DNA from: Caldilineaceae bacterium
GTDB lineage: Bacteria; Chloroflexota; Anaerolineae; Caldilineales; Caldilineaceae
DNA: 61,107 bases
Direction of reading: 5' to 3'
NCBI GenBank assembly: GCA_018003515.1
Contig: JAGNDO010000023.1
Span: forward strand, 1 to 61,107
Part shown: positions 33,034 to 41,024 of the stretch, piece by piece
Layout of the letters: each line of letters starts with the position of its first letter
Numbering within the stretch: the first letter of the stretch is position 1
Program-made: the position numbers and the translations under genes
The notes under the pieces: model-generated
Seen by the model: the letters and a program-made list of their open reading frames with translations, nothing else
Told to the model about the DNA's origin: nothing
Database searches by the model: none

Positions 33034-33590
33034 GACTCGTCCCCAGAGATGACCGGTGCGGGTTTGGCCTGACCGTCGGCGTGGGCTTTCTGGCTTGATT
33101 CTTCACTTTGAGGCGGGGCAATCCGGTTCTCTTCCCCAAAATTGGCGTTGCCTTGGACCGCAGATACAGCGGGGGGCGCAGGGGCAAGAGGGGTGGTTGA
33201 ACCGGATGATGGACTGAGCGGTTGGCTGGTCTCTTTCGCAGATGTGGCGGCAGCGGAGGACTGGGCCATCTGCTCGGCGGTGGACCGCTTGGGGGGCGAT
33301 GAAGGGGCTTTTGCGCTACTCTTGCTGGGGGTTTTGCCAAATTTATTGAGATTAAGGGGATCTCGCAGGCTGTTGAGATCGCGCTGGATCTCCTTTAACT
33401 CTTCCATGTCTCCAAATTCTTTGGTCAAGGTGCCCATGAGTTCGGTATAGATCTCCCGCACCTGGGCCATCATCTTGGCCATCTCCCGGGCCACTTGGGG
33501 TAAACGCTCCGGTCCCATCACCACCAGGGCGATGATGAGGACAAAGATGAGCTCCATTGGGCCAATGCCAAAGAGATTGAAGTTATTCAT
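33030..33590 (-). CDS. tatB: Twin-arginine translocase subunit TatB/TatA-like
   Basis: A 186-residue protein with the Tat-A/B N-terminal layout. A single membrane helix, GIGPMELIFVLIIALVVMGP (residues 8-27), leads to the PERLPQVAREMAKMM hinge and an amphipathic helix. A helical charged region (about 45-85) and a long low-complexity Ser/Pro/Ala/Lys tail (90-186) follow. The glutamate in the helix (PMELI) and the long tail favour TatB over TatA. Start 33590 overlaps the nusB stop by 8 bases and the stop overlaps tatC as ATGA, giving a tightly coupled nusB-tatB-tatC block. No separate TatA gene is visible here. Confidence 0.88.
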   Translation of the reverse strand: MNNFNLFGIGPMELIFVLIIALVVMGPERLPQVAREMAKMMAQVREIYTELMGTLTKEFGDMEELKEIQRDLNSLRDPLNLNKFGKTPSKSSAKAPSSPPKRSTAEQMAQSSAAATSAKETSQPLSPSSGSTTPLAPAPPAVSAVQGNANFGEENRIAPPQSEESSQKAHADGQAKPAPVISGDES

Positions 33591-34095
33591 GGGCGGCGAG
33601 TTTGATGGTGAATTCGCTGAGGGCCGTGCCCAACACCCCGTTGACAAAACGCGGGCTACTGTCGCTGCCAAAGGCCTTGGCCAGCTCCACGGCCTCGTTG
33701 ATCACTACCTTTTCGGGCGTGTCCGAATTTTGGCTGCTGATCTCAAACAGGGAAAGGCGCAAAATATTGCGGTCGATGATGGCCAACTGATCCACCGGCC
33801 ATTCCGGCGCATAGGTGATGATCATGGCGTCCAGCATGGGCATGTGCTTCACCACCCCCTGCACCAACCAGCGCAAAAACTCCCGGCTCTCATCGTCCAA
33901 GGTCTTGCCGGCCATGCGCTCTTCCAGCACCAACCCCACCGGATGGTGGACGCTGTCGATTTCAAACAGGGCCTGAAGCGCCAACATGCGCGCACTGCGC
34001 CGCTGTTTGATAAAGTGTTGATGCGCTTTGGCTTTGATCTGGCCCGTGTTATCCGGCTCCTGGTTCCCGGTTTGGATCGTTTGTGGGTCGCTCAT
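33583..34095 (-). CDS. nusB: Transcription antitermination factor NusB
   Basis: A 170-residue RNA-binding helical protein. RRSARMLALQALFEIDSV (near 32-49) is the N-terminal signature, and VDQLAIIDRNILRLSLFEI plus PEKVVINEAVELAKAFG with FVNGVLGTAL are the C-terminal ones. It joins NusE (S10) on boxA RNA in rRNA antitermination. ATG 34095 is chosen because it removes a non-homologous 24-residue leader that runs into a repeat element. The first 28 residues are polar and longer than in E. coli NusB. Confidence 0.93.
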   Translation of the reverse strand: MSDPQTIQTGNQEPDNTGQIKAKAHQHFIKQRRSARMLALQALFEIDSVHHPVGLVLEERMAGKTLDDESREFLRWLVQGVVKHMPMLDAMIITYAPEWPVDQLAIIDRNILRLSLFEISSQNSDTPEKVVINEAVELAKAFGSDSSPRFVNGVLGTALSEFTIKLAAHE

Positions 34096-34143
34096 AAAAG
34101 ACCTTTGCCCGCAGATGGTTGAAAAGATTCGGGGTTGGAATCG

Positions 34144-34233
34144 TACCTTCTCAATGTTCAGGGGCAAAGAAGTTCGACTTTTGCCAAAAGTCGAACTTCT
34201 GGGTTGACCAGCCCCGGTTTATTGAGAAGGCAC
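34144..34233. mobile_element. MITE-like 90-bp cruciform element with 9-bp flanking direct repeats
   Basis: Terminal inverted repeats CCTTCTCAAT (34146-34155) and ATTGAGAAGG (34221-34230) enclose a perfect internal hairpin of 15-bp arms (AGAAGTTCGACTTTT, 34168-34182 and 34186-34200, loop GCC). GGGGC/GCCCC also pair between the two. The sequence TTGGAATCG is present on both sides (34135-34143 and 34234-34242), as expected for a target-site duplication. It has no ORF, so any transposition would need an outside transposase. It lies between fabG and nusB. Confidence 0.75.
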
Positions 34234-34264
34234 TTGGAATCGGTCAAAATAGCGCCGCCAACTG

Positions 34265-35023
34265 CTACATCATAACAAGGCCGCCGTCAATGGTCAACAC
34301 TTGGCCGGTGATAAACCCGGATCGGTCCGAGGCCAAGAAGAGTACGGCCCAGGCGATCTCTGCCGGGGTGCCCAGCCGGCCCATGGGCGTGGCGTCGATG
34401 GTGATCTGGCGCTGCTCGTCGGTCAGCACATCGGTCAGGGCCGTGGGGATAAAGCCTGGGGCCACCGCGTTGACCGTGATGTTGCGGCTGCCAATCTCCC
34501 GGGCCAGGCTCTTGGTGAAGCCGATGATGCCCGCCTTGCTGGCGGCATAGTTGGCCTGACCGGCCTGCCCGCTCAACCCCACCACGCTGGTGATGTTGAT
34601 GATGCGTCCACCCTTGTTGCGCAACATGCCCTTCAGGGCTGCTTTGCTCATGGTGTAGACGCTCTTGAGGTTGGTCTGGATCACCGTGTCCCACTCCTCT
34701 TCCTTCATGCTTAAAAGCAGGGTGTCTCGGGTGGTGCCGGCATTGTTCACCAGCACATTGATGCGCCCCAAATCCGCCTCCACCTGCTTGACCAAGGTCA
34801 CGCTTTGGGCCAGATCGCTCACATCCGCCTGATAGACAGCGCAGAAGCCGCCTGCTTCTCGAATTTGGGCGGCAATGGCCTCGGCCCCCTCGGCGTTGCT
34901 GCGATAGTTGATGGCTACCTTGGCCCCCAACGCCGCAAACTCTGTGGCAATGGCCGCGCCGATGCCGCTGCTGCTGCCCGTCACCAACACGACCTGATCC
35001 GTGAAATTCATCCCTGTCTGCAT
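34265..35023 (-). CDS. fabG: 3-oxoacyl-[acyl-carrier-protein] reductase
   Basis: A 252-residue short-chain dehydrogenase that reduces beta-ketoacyl-ACP with NADPH in type II fatty acid synthesis. TGSSSGIGAAIA (about 15-26) binds the cofactor, and NNAGTTRDTLLLSM (about 92) is typical of FabG. The catalytic Ser, Tyr and Lys are in ITSVVGLSGQAGQANYAASK (about 141-160). DRSGFITGQVLTIDGGLVM closes the protein. The start is 35023, or the second ATG at 35011. Adjacent fabD supports the fatty-acid assignment. Confidence 0.95.
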   Translation of the reverse strand: MQTGMNFTDQVVLVTGSSSGIGAAIATEFAALGAKVAINYRSNAEGAEAIAAQIREAGGFCAVYQADVSDLAQSVTLVKQVEADLGRINVLVNNAGTTRDTLLLSMKEEEWDTVIQTNLKSVYTMSKAALKGMLRNKGGRIINITSVVGLSGQAGQANYAASKAGIIGFTKSLAREIGSRNITVNAVAPGFIPTALTDVLTDEQRQITIDATPMGRLGTPAEIAWAVLFLASDRSGFITGQVLTIDGGLVMM

Positions 35024-35120
35024 CTTTTTCCCCTTCAGCGTTTGTCGTCAAGTGGCGGACCGTTTCGAGAAGTATTATACCCCCCGCCCGCCCGAATCAA
35101 CCAACCCCACGCAGAACCCC

Positions 35121-35144
35121 AATCAATCAATCAATCAATCAATC
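35121..35144. repeat. AATC tetranucleotide microsatellite carrying the fabD stop codon
   Basis: Six perfect AATC units. Read on the minus strand they give TTGA units, and the first in-frame TGA (35135-35137) ends fabD. Slippage would move the stop codon but keep a TGA in every frame within a few units. Confidence 0.9.
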
Positions 35145-36124
35145 AACCAACCCTCAACCCCCGCCGGGCTATTCACATTCACCCGGCCCGCCTTGCGGTC
35201 CACCCGCTTCACCAAGCCAGTCAGCACCTCGCCGGGGCCGATCTCCACAAAGGTGGTCACCCCAGCGGTCAACATAGCCTGGATGGTGCCCGTCCAGCGC
35301 ACGGAGCCGGTCAACTGGGCCACCAGCTCGGCGCGGATGGCGGCCGGCGTGGTGAGAAGTTGGGCCTGGGTGTTGCCGATTACGGGGATTTGGGGCGTCG
35401 TGAAGGTGACGGCGTCGATGGCGGCGCGCAAGGCCGCGGCCGCGGGGGCCATGAGGGGGCTGTGGGCGGCGATGCTGACCGCCAGGGGGACGACCTTGCG
35501 GGCACCCCCGGCCGCCGCCCCCCGCATGGCCGCCTCCATGCCCATCTTGTCCCCGGAGATCACCACCTGGCCGGGGCAATTGTCGTTGGCTACCTGGGCA
35601 ATCCCCCCGCTCTCTGCCGCCGCCTGGGCGCAGATTTCGGCCAGCCTCTCCTCGTCCAGCCCCAAAATCGCCGCCATCATCCCTGGGGATTCCTGGCCCG
35701 CCAGCTTCATCAACCGCCCCCGCTCCCGCACCAATCGCAGCCCATCTTCCAGGCTGAGGGCACCGGCGGCCACCAGCGCACTATATTCCCCCATGCTGTG
35801 GCCGGCCATGAATTGGGGCCGGGGCAATGCCCCCCGCACACTTTCGGCGGCGCGCAAGGCGGCAATGCTGGCTGTCATCAAGGCCGGCTGGGCGTTAACC
35901 GTATCGGTCAGGAGATCTTCCGGGCCGTTGAAGCAGAGATCCCGCAGATCAAAGCCCAAGATTTCGTTAGCCTGATCAAAAACAGCCTGGGCCGCAGGGT
36001 AGGCGTCGGCTAATTCTTTGGCCATGCCCACCTGCTGGCTGCCCTGGCCGGGAAAAAGAAAGGCCACGGGCTGGGCGGTGTCACTAAATTGAAAAGAAGG
36101 GGAAGTGGCATTGAATGCAGGCAT
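35135..36124 (-). CDS. fabD: Malonyl-CoA:ACP transacylase
   Basis: A 329-residue enzyme of normal length that moves malonyl from CoA to ACP. VAFLFPGQGSQQVGMAKEL (residues 20-38) is the oxyanion motif. The nucleophile is Ser in GHSMGEYSAL (near 109), and the histidine is in VSIAAHSPLM (near 221). GPGEVLTGLVKR closes the domain. ATG 36124 is chosen, and the longer in-frame start at 36283 is rejected because it reads through a hairpin. The last codons and stop are part of an AATC microsatellite. It lies just upstream of fabG. Confidence 0.95.
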   Translation of the reverse strand: MPAFNATSPSFQFSDTAQPVAFLFPGQGSQQVGMAKELADAYPAAQAVFDQANEILGFDLRDLCFNGPEDLLTDTVNAQPALMTASIAALRAAESVRGALPRPQFMAGHSMGEYSALVAAGALSLEDGLRLVRERGRLMKLAGQESPGMMAAILGLDEERLAEICAQAAAESGGIAQVANDNCPGQVVISGDKMGMEAAMRGAAAGGARKVVPLAVSIAAHSPLMAPAAAALRAAIDAVTFTTPQIPVIGNTQAQLLTTPAAIRAELVAQLTGSVRWTGTIQAMLTAGVTTFVEIGPGEVLTGLVKRVDRKAGRVNVNSPAGVEGWLID

Positions 36125-36188
36125 GACAGACCTCGTCGTGGGTGGGTGAGGGGCTAAGTCCGGGATTGGGGCCAAACGGGGGAATAAC

Positions 36189-36226
36189 AAATCGGGGATT
36201 TGGCCAAATGACCAAATCCCCGATTT
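36189..36226. terminator. 15-bp hairpin between rpmF and fabD
   Basis: AAATCGGGGATTTGG (36189-36203) and CCAAATCCCCGATTT (36212-36226) are perfectly complementary. On the minus strand the descending arm ends in a short T-run, so it could attenuate transcription from yceD-rpmF into fabD. Confidence 0.6.
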
Positions 36227-36305
36227 TGGGGTCATGCAGCCCAGGTTTAGGTCAGCCGTGTTCAGGATTTCTTGCCCGATCACGGAACAGATCTGTGCGG
36301 ATTGC

Positions 36306-36494
36306 TTAGGTCAGCTCATCAACCTGAACAACCTGTCGGCCCCGAAAGTGACCGCAGTTCGGGCAAGCCCGGTGGGGCAGAATCGGTTTGTTGCAGTTGC
36401 TGCACGTGGACAGGTTGGGGGTGCCGAGGGCGTCGTGGGCACGACGGCGGTCGCGGCGACCCTTGCTGAGTTTGCGTTTTGGCAGAGGTGTCAT
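36306..36494 (-). CDS. rpmF: 50S ribosomal protein L32
   Basis: A 62-residue ribosomal protein. The basic N-terminus MTPLPKRKLSKGRRDRRRAH is followed by CSNCNKP and CPNCGHFRGRQVV, a four-cysteine (C+) zinc ribbon. ATG 36494 is preceded by AGGAGCC. The longer in-frame start at 36521 contains that Shine-Dalgarno and is rejected. The yceD-rpmF order is the classical arrangement in bacteria, with fatty-acid genes following. Confidence 0.95.
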   Translation of the reverse strand: MTPLPKRKLSKGRRDRRRAHDALGTPNLSTCSNCNKPILPHRACPNCGHFRGRQVVQVDELT

Positions 36495-36684
36495 TTCAAA
36501 GGCTCCTTGAAAAATCAACAATCAATAAGTGCTGGCAAGCTGCACTCGAATACGCGGTTTGATTTTGTGCTATGGTATACGTTTTTTTCTGACGTTACTT
36601 CAAAAAACTAACTTTCGCCACAAAGAAAAACAGGTTTTAGCTCTGCGAATCCTTTGCGGTTAAAAGCTTTTGCAGTCGTGCCGT

Positions 36685-37266
36685 TTACTCGTCGTCGCCC
36701 AGGGTCTCCTGAAGCGGAAGCAACGCGGCCCAACGCGGGTCGATGGCTGTTTCTGCTACCCATTCGTCCTCGTCGCCCAGAGTTTCGGCCAATTCCTGCA
36801 AGCGAACCTGGAATTTTGGGCATTCTTCCGGGAAAGCGTATGCACATGATGGGCGCATGGGCATACTGGTCCAAATCGTCTGCCGCACGACTTCGGTGAT
36901 GTCCAGGATGTGATGGTCATTGATCAGCAACGCGGCGTCGAACAGATCATCCTCGCTGCCCTCGATCTCGTCGGGCAGAAGAAAGCGACCACTGGTGACA
37001 TCGACTAGCGGACGAAAGCTCTCCTCGATGCGTACATCTACATCCGCTGTCATCGCATCCGTACATCGGGCGCAATGGGTTTCGATGGTGAGACGTAAAA
37101 TACCCGTGGCCAGAATTCCGCTGTTGGTGCGCAGAAATTGTATTTGACCGGTCAACGGGCTGGCGACTGGAATTTCAGGTTTTAAGCTGCTCAGATCTTC
37201 TTCCAGGTCATATCGGCGCACTTCACCGATTGGCCCTTTCATCAATCCAGCGACATTAAACTGCAT
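36685..37266 (-). CDS. yceD: YceD/DUF177 family protein
   Basis: A 193-residue protein of the YceD family, recognised from the pattern ILRLTIETHCARCTDA (about 76-91), the following FRPLVD and acidic stretch, and ILDITEVVRQTIWTSMPMRP (about 138-157). The family is encoded next to rpmF in most bacteria and is linked to 23S rRNA/ribosome assembly in plants and bacteria. The C-terminal RWAALLPLQETLGDDE resembles other members. It is probably cotranscribed with rpmF, 190 bases further on. Confidence 0.88.
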   Translation of the reverse strand: MQFNVAGLMKGPIGEVRRYDLEEDLSSLKPEIPVASPLTGQIQFLRTNSGILATGILRLTIETHCARCTDAMTADVDVRIEESFRPLVDVTSGRFLLPDEIEGSEDDLFDAALLINDHHILDITEVVRQTIWTSMPMRPSCAYAFPEECPKFQVRLQELAETLGDEDEWVAETAIDPRWAALLPLQETLGDDE

Positions 37267-37456
37267 GGTTCACCTCCTTGTGTCAGGTTTTCTCCTTCTG
37301 CCAGATTGTCACACAGGTTGTCCAGTGTGAGAAAAGAGACAAAAGAGAGTTGGAGGTACTCGTGGGCCTGTTCTGGAATGCGGTTGGTTTTTTGCGAAAG
37401 AATTCTAAAAGACAATCCGCAAGAAAATGCTCAACAAACAGAAAAGCCGCCAATTT

Positions 37457-37495
37457 AAGGTACAATTCAAGACAGACAGCCTGGAATTGTACCTT
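37457..37495. promoter_or_regulatory. 12-bp perfect inverted repeat overlapping the yceD promoter
   Basis: AAGGTACAATTC (37457-37468) and GAATTGTACCTT (37484-37495) are separated by 15 bases. The right arm contains the -10 of the predicted yceD-rpmF promoter, and the left arm holds the same TACAAT hexamer facing the other way. It could be an operator or an RNA hairpin in the leader. Confidence 0.5.
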
Positions 37496-37515
37496 GTTGC
37501 GGCAGGGTCTGTCAA
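37486..37515 (-). promoter_or_regulatory. Predicted sigma70-type promoter of yceD-rpmF(-fabD-fabG)
   Basis: Minus strand: consensus TTGACA (37510-37515) and TACAAT (37486-37491) with an 18-bp spacer. One of the two best -35 elements in the window. The leader to ATG 37266 would be about 215 bases. Confidence 0.6.
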
Positions 37516-37534
37516 AATTCATGGATCAGAAGAA

Positions 37535-37581
37535 CCTGTCAGCTCTGTTGCGTAAGGCTATTGCGCAACAGAGCTGACAGG
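37535..37581. terminator. 18-bp hairpin downstream of the coiled-coil gene
   Basis: CCTGTCAGCTCTGTTGCG (37535-37552) and CGCAACAGAGCTGACAGG (37564-37581) pair perfectly. It starts four bases after the coiled-coil gene stop (minus strand). The T-run is poor (TTCTT), so it may be a weak terminator or a stabilising 3' structure. Confidence 0.6.
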
Positions 37582-37585
37582 GATT

Positions 37586-38050
37586 CTACGCGTTCGGGTC
37601 GCCGGAACGTTCTTCCTGCATGGTGCGCAGCCCGTTTTCCACTTCGCCCACCGCGCTGGTCAGGTGGCCGGACATCAGCTGCAACAGGCCGATCACATAC
37701 TCTTCGGCCTGTTGGACCATACTCAGGGCTTTTTGGTAGCCCTGTTCCTCTAAATCCCTGGCTCGGGTGTCGGCCAACATAAGGACATGCTGCTCGCCAA
37801 CCATCTCTTCGGCCAGGGCCTCGGCCTCGTGGATCACCCGGGCCGCCTCGGCCCGGGCTTCGGCCAGAATGCGGTCGCGCTCGGACAACATACGTTCGCC
37901 TTCCTTGATGGCGCTGGGCACGCTGATGCGCATCTGATCGATCAGGCGCAGACAGTCCTCTTCGTTGACCATCAGCGAGGAGGTGAGGGGCACCCGCAGA
38001 CCACGATTGAGTACGTCTTCTAATTGGTCTACCAGTTGTAAAATCTCCAT
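37586..38050 (-). CDS. Coiled-coil protein, ATP-synthase-b/DivIVA-like helix, unknown
   Basis: A 154-residue, almost wholly helical protein without a membrane segment. Residues 45-110 form a continuous charged heptad pattern (ERDRILAEARAEAARVIHEA) very like the dimeric stalk of ATP synthase subunit b, or the helices of DivIVA-type proteins. The N-terminus MEILQLVDQLEDVLNRG is reminiscent of small division-associated proteins. ATG 38050 is favoured, and an ATG 10 codons upstream is possible. It sits between coaD and the yceD operon. A role in division or envelope organisation is a guess from shape only. Confidence 0.7.
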   Translation of the reverse strand: MEILQLVDQLEDVLNRGLRVPLTSSLMVNEEDCLRLIDQMRISVPSAIKEGERMLSERDRILAEARAEAARVIHEAEALAEEMVGEQHVLMLADTRARDLEEQGYQKALSMVQQAEEYVIGLLQLMSGHLTSAVGEVENGLRTMQEERSGDPNA

Positions 38051-38120
38051 GATTACCTTCCTATGCCTGGGGTGGAGCACATCTTAACAGACAAAAATAG
38101 CCAATAATCCAATAATAATG

Positions 38121-38675
38121 TTATCCTCGGTGCGAAAGTTTGCCCCGAGTTTTTGATATCTTTTCGGAAATTGATTTTCCCGGTCCCGGTGAGTCGGGTT
38201 TAGTATATTTGCGGTTCAGGGCCTCTTGCACCAGCACCGGCGTCCAGCCTGCGTAGCCGCCATCCAAACTAGCCACTTCTTTCAAAATGGTGGCGCTGAG
38301 GAAGGCATACTGCGAGCTGGTGATCAGGCAACATAGCTCTATATCCGGGGCCAACTCACGATTGGCCAGGCCGATTTGGTATTCAAATTCAAAATCGGCT
38401 ACGTTGCGCAGACCACGCACAACCACTTGGGCCTGGGCATTGCGGGCGCATTGCACCGTCAGCCCCACATAGCTGATCACCTGCACGTTGCCCAAGTGGC
38501 TCAACGCCTGTTCCGCCATATCCACCCGTTCTGCAGTGCTGAAAAGCAGCTTTTTGGGTGGTGTGTCATAGACGGCCACAACCAACTCATCAAAAATATA
38601 ACTGGCTCTGGTGGCAATGTCAATGTGGCCGTTGTGGATGGGGTCAAATGTGCCCGGATAGACTGCTCTTACCAT
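38121..38675 (-). CDS. coaD: Pantetheine-phosphate adenylyltransferase
   Basis: A 184-residue nucleotidyltransferase that forms dephospho-CoA from ATP and phosphopantetheine. The N-terminal [16 protein letters not shown] contains the HxGH site (His14-His17). [16 protein letters not shown] (about 84-99), and the last part with [17 protein letters not shown], corresponding to the ISSTxVR loop, complete the pattern. A basic, serine-rich tail of about 25 residues is longer than in typical CoaD (about 160 residues). ATG 38675 is chosen. The upstream in-frame ATG 38693 lies in a degenerate repeat phrase. Confidence 0.93.
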   Translation of the reverse strand: MVRAVYPGTFDPIHNGHIDIATRASYIFDELVVAVYDTPPKKLLFSTAERVDMAEQALSHLGNVQVISYVGLTVQCARNAQAQVVVRGLRNVADFEFEYQIGLANRELAPDIELCCLITSSQYAFLSATILKEVASLDGGYAGWTPVLVQEALNRKYTKPDSPGPGKSISEKISKTRGKLSHRG

Positions 38676-38721
38676 CTGCGAATCCTCTGCCAAGTCAGCG
38701 TTCTCTGGAGTTAAAAATCGG

Positions 38722-39981
38722 TTAATCAGGCAAGAAGCGGGCGAAGATCTGGTTGCCCAGCATCAGCCCCCGCTGGGTCAAGCGCACTCGCTCCTCGTCA
38801 ACGTCAAGCATGCCCCAGCCCTGTAATTGAGCCACTTCTGCCGCAAAAACCTGGGCAAGACTCGCCCCATGTAGATTTTGAAAGCGGGCGTGGGTCACCC
38901 CTTCTTCGATCAGACGCAGCCCCAGCATCATGGTTTCGCCCATAGCCAGCCGGGGCGAAATCGTTTCCTGAAATGCCTCAACCGACCGGCCTTGGCCCAC
39001 CCGTTTGATATAGCCTGGCACGGGTCGCCGATTGCCCCAACGCAGATCCTTCAAATGGCTGTGGGCACCGGGACCAACGCCCACATACTCCTGGTTGCGC
39101 CAATAGACCAGGTTGTGCTGGCACTCATGGTCACCCTTGGCCCAGTTGGAGACTTCGTAGTGGCCGTAGCCCGCCGTCCCCAAGACCTGCATGGCCAGCT
39201 CGTACTGATCCGCTGCCAAATCTGCGTCCGGGCCGTCCACTTTGCCTGTCTGCACCCAATGATGCAAGGGGGTCTCCGGCTCGACGATCAGGCTGTAGAG
39301 GCTGAGGTGTTCGGTCCCCAGGGCCACGGCTCGCTGAAGGGTCTCCTGCCAGGCCTCCATGGGCTGGTGGGGCAGGCCGAAGATAAAATCCAGGTTGATG
39401 TTGTCAAAACCGGCCCGACGGGCAGCAGCAAAGGCCCGGTACACATCAGCCACATCGTGAATGCGACCCAAAAAGGCCAACTCATCGCCCTGAAAGCTCT
39501 GCACGCCCATGCTCAACCGGTTCACCCCCAGGCGGCGCAGATCGGCGAAGCGGGCCTGATCTACTGTGCCGGGGTTGGCCTCACAGGTGATCTCACAACC
39601 CGGGGCCAGCGCGAAGTTGTCGTGAATGGCCGTAAAGATGTCGGCCAACTGGGCGGCGCTGAGGATAGTCGGCGTCCCTCCACCCACAAAGATCGTCTTG
39701 AGCGTGGGGTAATGCAGCCGTTCTCCCCACGTCCTTATCTCCGCGACCAGGGCCTGGGTATAGGAGCCATGCAGGTCATCCAGCCCGGCGTAGGTGTTGA
39801 AATCACAATACGGACATTTGCGGGCGCAAAAGGGAATATGCACATAGAGGCCCAGCGTCTCTGCCCCCCGGCCCCCAATTCTGGGGGAGGTCGGGGACAG
39901 TTCCCCCCCAGGTTGAGGGGGGAGGGGGGCAAGGGAGGGAACGCTTACCCCTTGGGTTGCCTCGGCGGTCAGTTCGCTCAC
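38722..39981 (-). CDS. hemW: Heme chaperone HemW (radical SAM) with repeat-encoded N-terminal insert
   Basis: A 419-residue HemW/HemN-like protein. [20 protein letters not shown] gives the CxxxCxxC cluster site at Cys52, Cys56 and Cys59. [32 protein letters not shown] and the C-terminal HemN domain follow. HemW proteins insert heme into respiratory enzymes. The start is GTG 39981, which overlaps the stop of the FHA regulator as GTGA. A family normally starts within a few residues of GLYVHIPFC. Here residues about 12-40 ([23 protein letters not shown]) are encoded by a family D repeat (39860-39948) read in frame. The repeat extends the N-terminus without breaking the gene. Confidence 0.92.
   Translation of the reverse strand: MSELTAEATQGVSVPSLAPLPPQPGGELSPTSPRIGGRGAETLGLYVHIPFCARKCPYCDFNTYAGLDDLHGSYTQALVAEIRTWGERLHYPTLKTIFVGGGTPTILSAAQLADIFTAIHDNFALAPGCEITCEANPGTVDQARFADLRRLGVNRLSMGVQSFQGDELAFLGRIHDVADVYRAFAAARRAGFDNINLDFIFGLPHQPMEAWQETLQRAVALGTEHLSLYSLIVEPETPLHHWVQTGKVDGPDADLAADQYELAMQVLGTAGYGHYEVSNWAKGDHECQHNLVYWRNQEYVGVGPGAHSHLKDLRWGNRRPVPGYIKRVGQGRSVEAFQETISPRLAMGETMMLGLRLIEEGVTHARFQNLHGASLAQVFAAEVAQLQGWGMLDVDEERVRLTQRGLMLGNQIFARFLPD
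39860..39948. repeat. Family D element, truncated copy inside the hemW coding region
   Basis: The core GGCCCCCAATTCTGGGGGAG and the right end GAACGCTTAC match the complete elements at 49896-49999 and 60318-60422. The left terminal repeat is missing or replaced by hemW-specific sequence, and no flanking direct repeat is seen. It is in frame with HemW and free of stops on that strand. Confidence 0.82.
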
Positions 39982-40706
39982 CGATTCTCCAGGCGGAAGC
40001 CGTGGCCGCGCACGGTGACGATATAGCGGAAATCCTCGTCGTTTTCGGCCAGCCGTTCCCGCAGGCGGCGCACCAGGGCGTCGATGGCTTGTTCGCTCAC
40101 CCCTTCGCCACTGGCCTCGGGCCACACATTTTGCACAATATCGCTGCGGGTCACTATGCCACCGCCGCTGTCCCACATCGCCTCCATCAGTCGATATTGA
40201 TGCAGACTGAGGGGCGGATCGACCAATTGGCCCCGCACCCAGATCTGGCGGGTCTCCTTGTCGATACGCAACCCGGCCGCGCCTTCCTCAAAGGTGAGGG
40301 GGGCGGTGGCCCCGGCGTCCACAAAGGCCAGCTTGAAGCGCAGGGCGATCTGGATCTCGTCGCCATCCTGAAGCAGCATGGGACCGGTGACTTCCTGACC
40401 GTTGAGGTGGGTGCTGTTCTTGCTGCCCAGATCCTCCACATAATAGCCGTCATCCCGCCAGAAGATGCGGGTGTGGTAGCGGCTGATCAACCGATCCGGC
40501 AGCACGATTTCGCAATCGTCGTTGCGACCTACGGTGACAGGGCGGGTGCGGTCCAGGGGCCAGCGCCGCCCGGCCTCCGCGCCCCGTTGCAGGATGAGCA
40601 TGGCGCTCTCCCGCTTGTCGCTCCCCGGTCGTGGAGTCGGAGAAGCCGGAGGTGTCAACTCTTCAGTTTGGTGCTGGTTGATTTCCGGTGTGCTATCCAT
40701 TGGCAT
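39978..40706 (-). CDS. FHA-domain winged-helix transcriptional regulator
   Basis: A 242-residue protein. The FHA domain at about 50-125 ([33 protein letters not shown]) binds phosphothreonine. An OmpR-type winged helix at about 150-242 ([48 protein letters not shown]) binds DNA. There is no receiver domain. The domain pairing suggests a DNA-binding protein controlled by Ser/Thr phosphorylation, and a Ser/Thr kinase gene diverges from the same intergenic region. The GTGA overlap couples it to hemW. ATG 40706 or 40700. Residues 1-35 are proline-rich. Confidence 0.9.
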   Translation of the reverse strand: MPMDSTPEINQHQTEELTPPASPTPRPGSDKRESAMLILQRGAEAGRRWPLDRTRPVTVGRNDDCEIVLPDRLISRYHTRIFWRDDGYYVEDLGSKNSTHLNGQEVTGPMLLQDGDEIQIALRFKLAFVDAGATAPLTFEEGAAGLRIDKETRQIWVRGQLVDPPLSLHQYRLMEAMWDSGGGIVTRSDIVQNVWPEASGEGVSEQAIDALVRRLRERLAENDEDFRYIVTVRGHGFRLENR

Positions 40707-40874
40707 GGTTGTTTGGTCTTGGGTTAGGGATCGAGAAGTCCAAATCTATATTGACATCTGCGCGGGGCTGGCCGATAATGGCATCCACGCAGAGGCGTTT
40801 GGGAAGCAGTTCGGGCTGGCCTGGGAATTGTCTTCGCTCCCATTGAGTTTACAGAATCATATACGGTTGACACG

Positions 40875-40883
40875 ATTATACCA
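40875..40883 (-). promoter_or_regulatory. Extended -10 promoter of the FHA regulator/hemW operon
   Basis: TGGTATAAT on the minus strand, an exact extended -10, lies about 169 bases before ATG 40706. The rest of the 318-bp intergenic region (40707-41024) holds degenerate TTTGCGTCTTGGCGG phrases near 40974-40988 and no gene. Confidence 0.6.
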
Positions 40884-41024
40884 AAAATTGCCAGGATTGC
40901 ATCTTCGTAAAATCGTGATGAATCGCTGGGGCACGGCGTGGGTGCAGAGGCTCGCAGAGGAAGAGCGTTTGTCTTTGCGTCTTGGCGGTGAAAACAGCTT
41001 TTGCAACAATAAATTAAGGGAAGC

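Noticed and set aside
37267-37485. Possible riboswitch or ribosomal-protein leader upstream of yceD
   Set aside because: The leader is long and has a small TCACAC/GTGTGA stem, but no known aptamer core can be read.
37278-37577. 99-residue ORF on the plus strand between yceD and the coiled-coil gene
   Set aside because: It reads through the predicted promoter, an inverted repeat and a hairpin, and has no recognisable domain.
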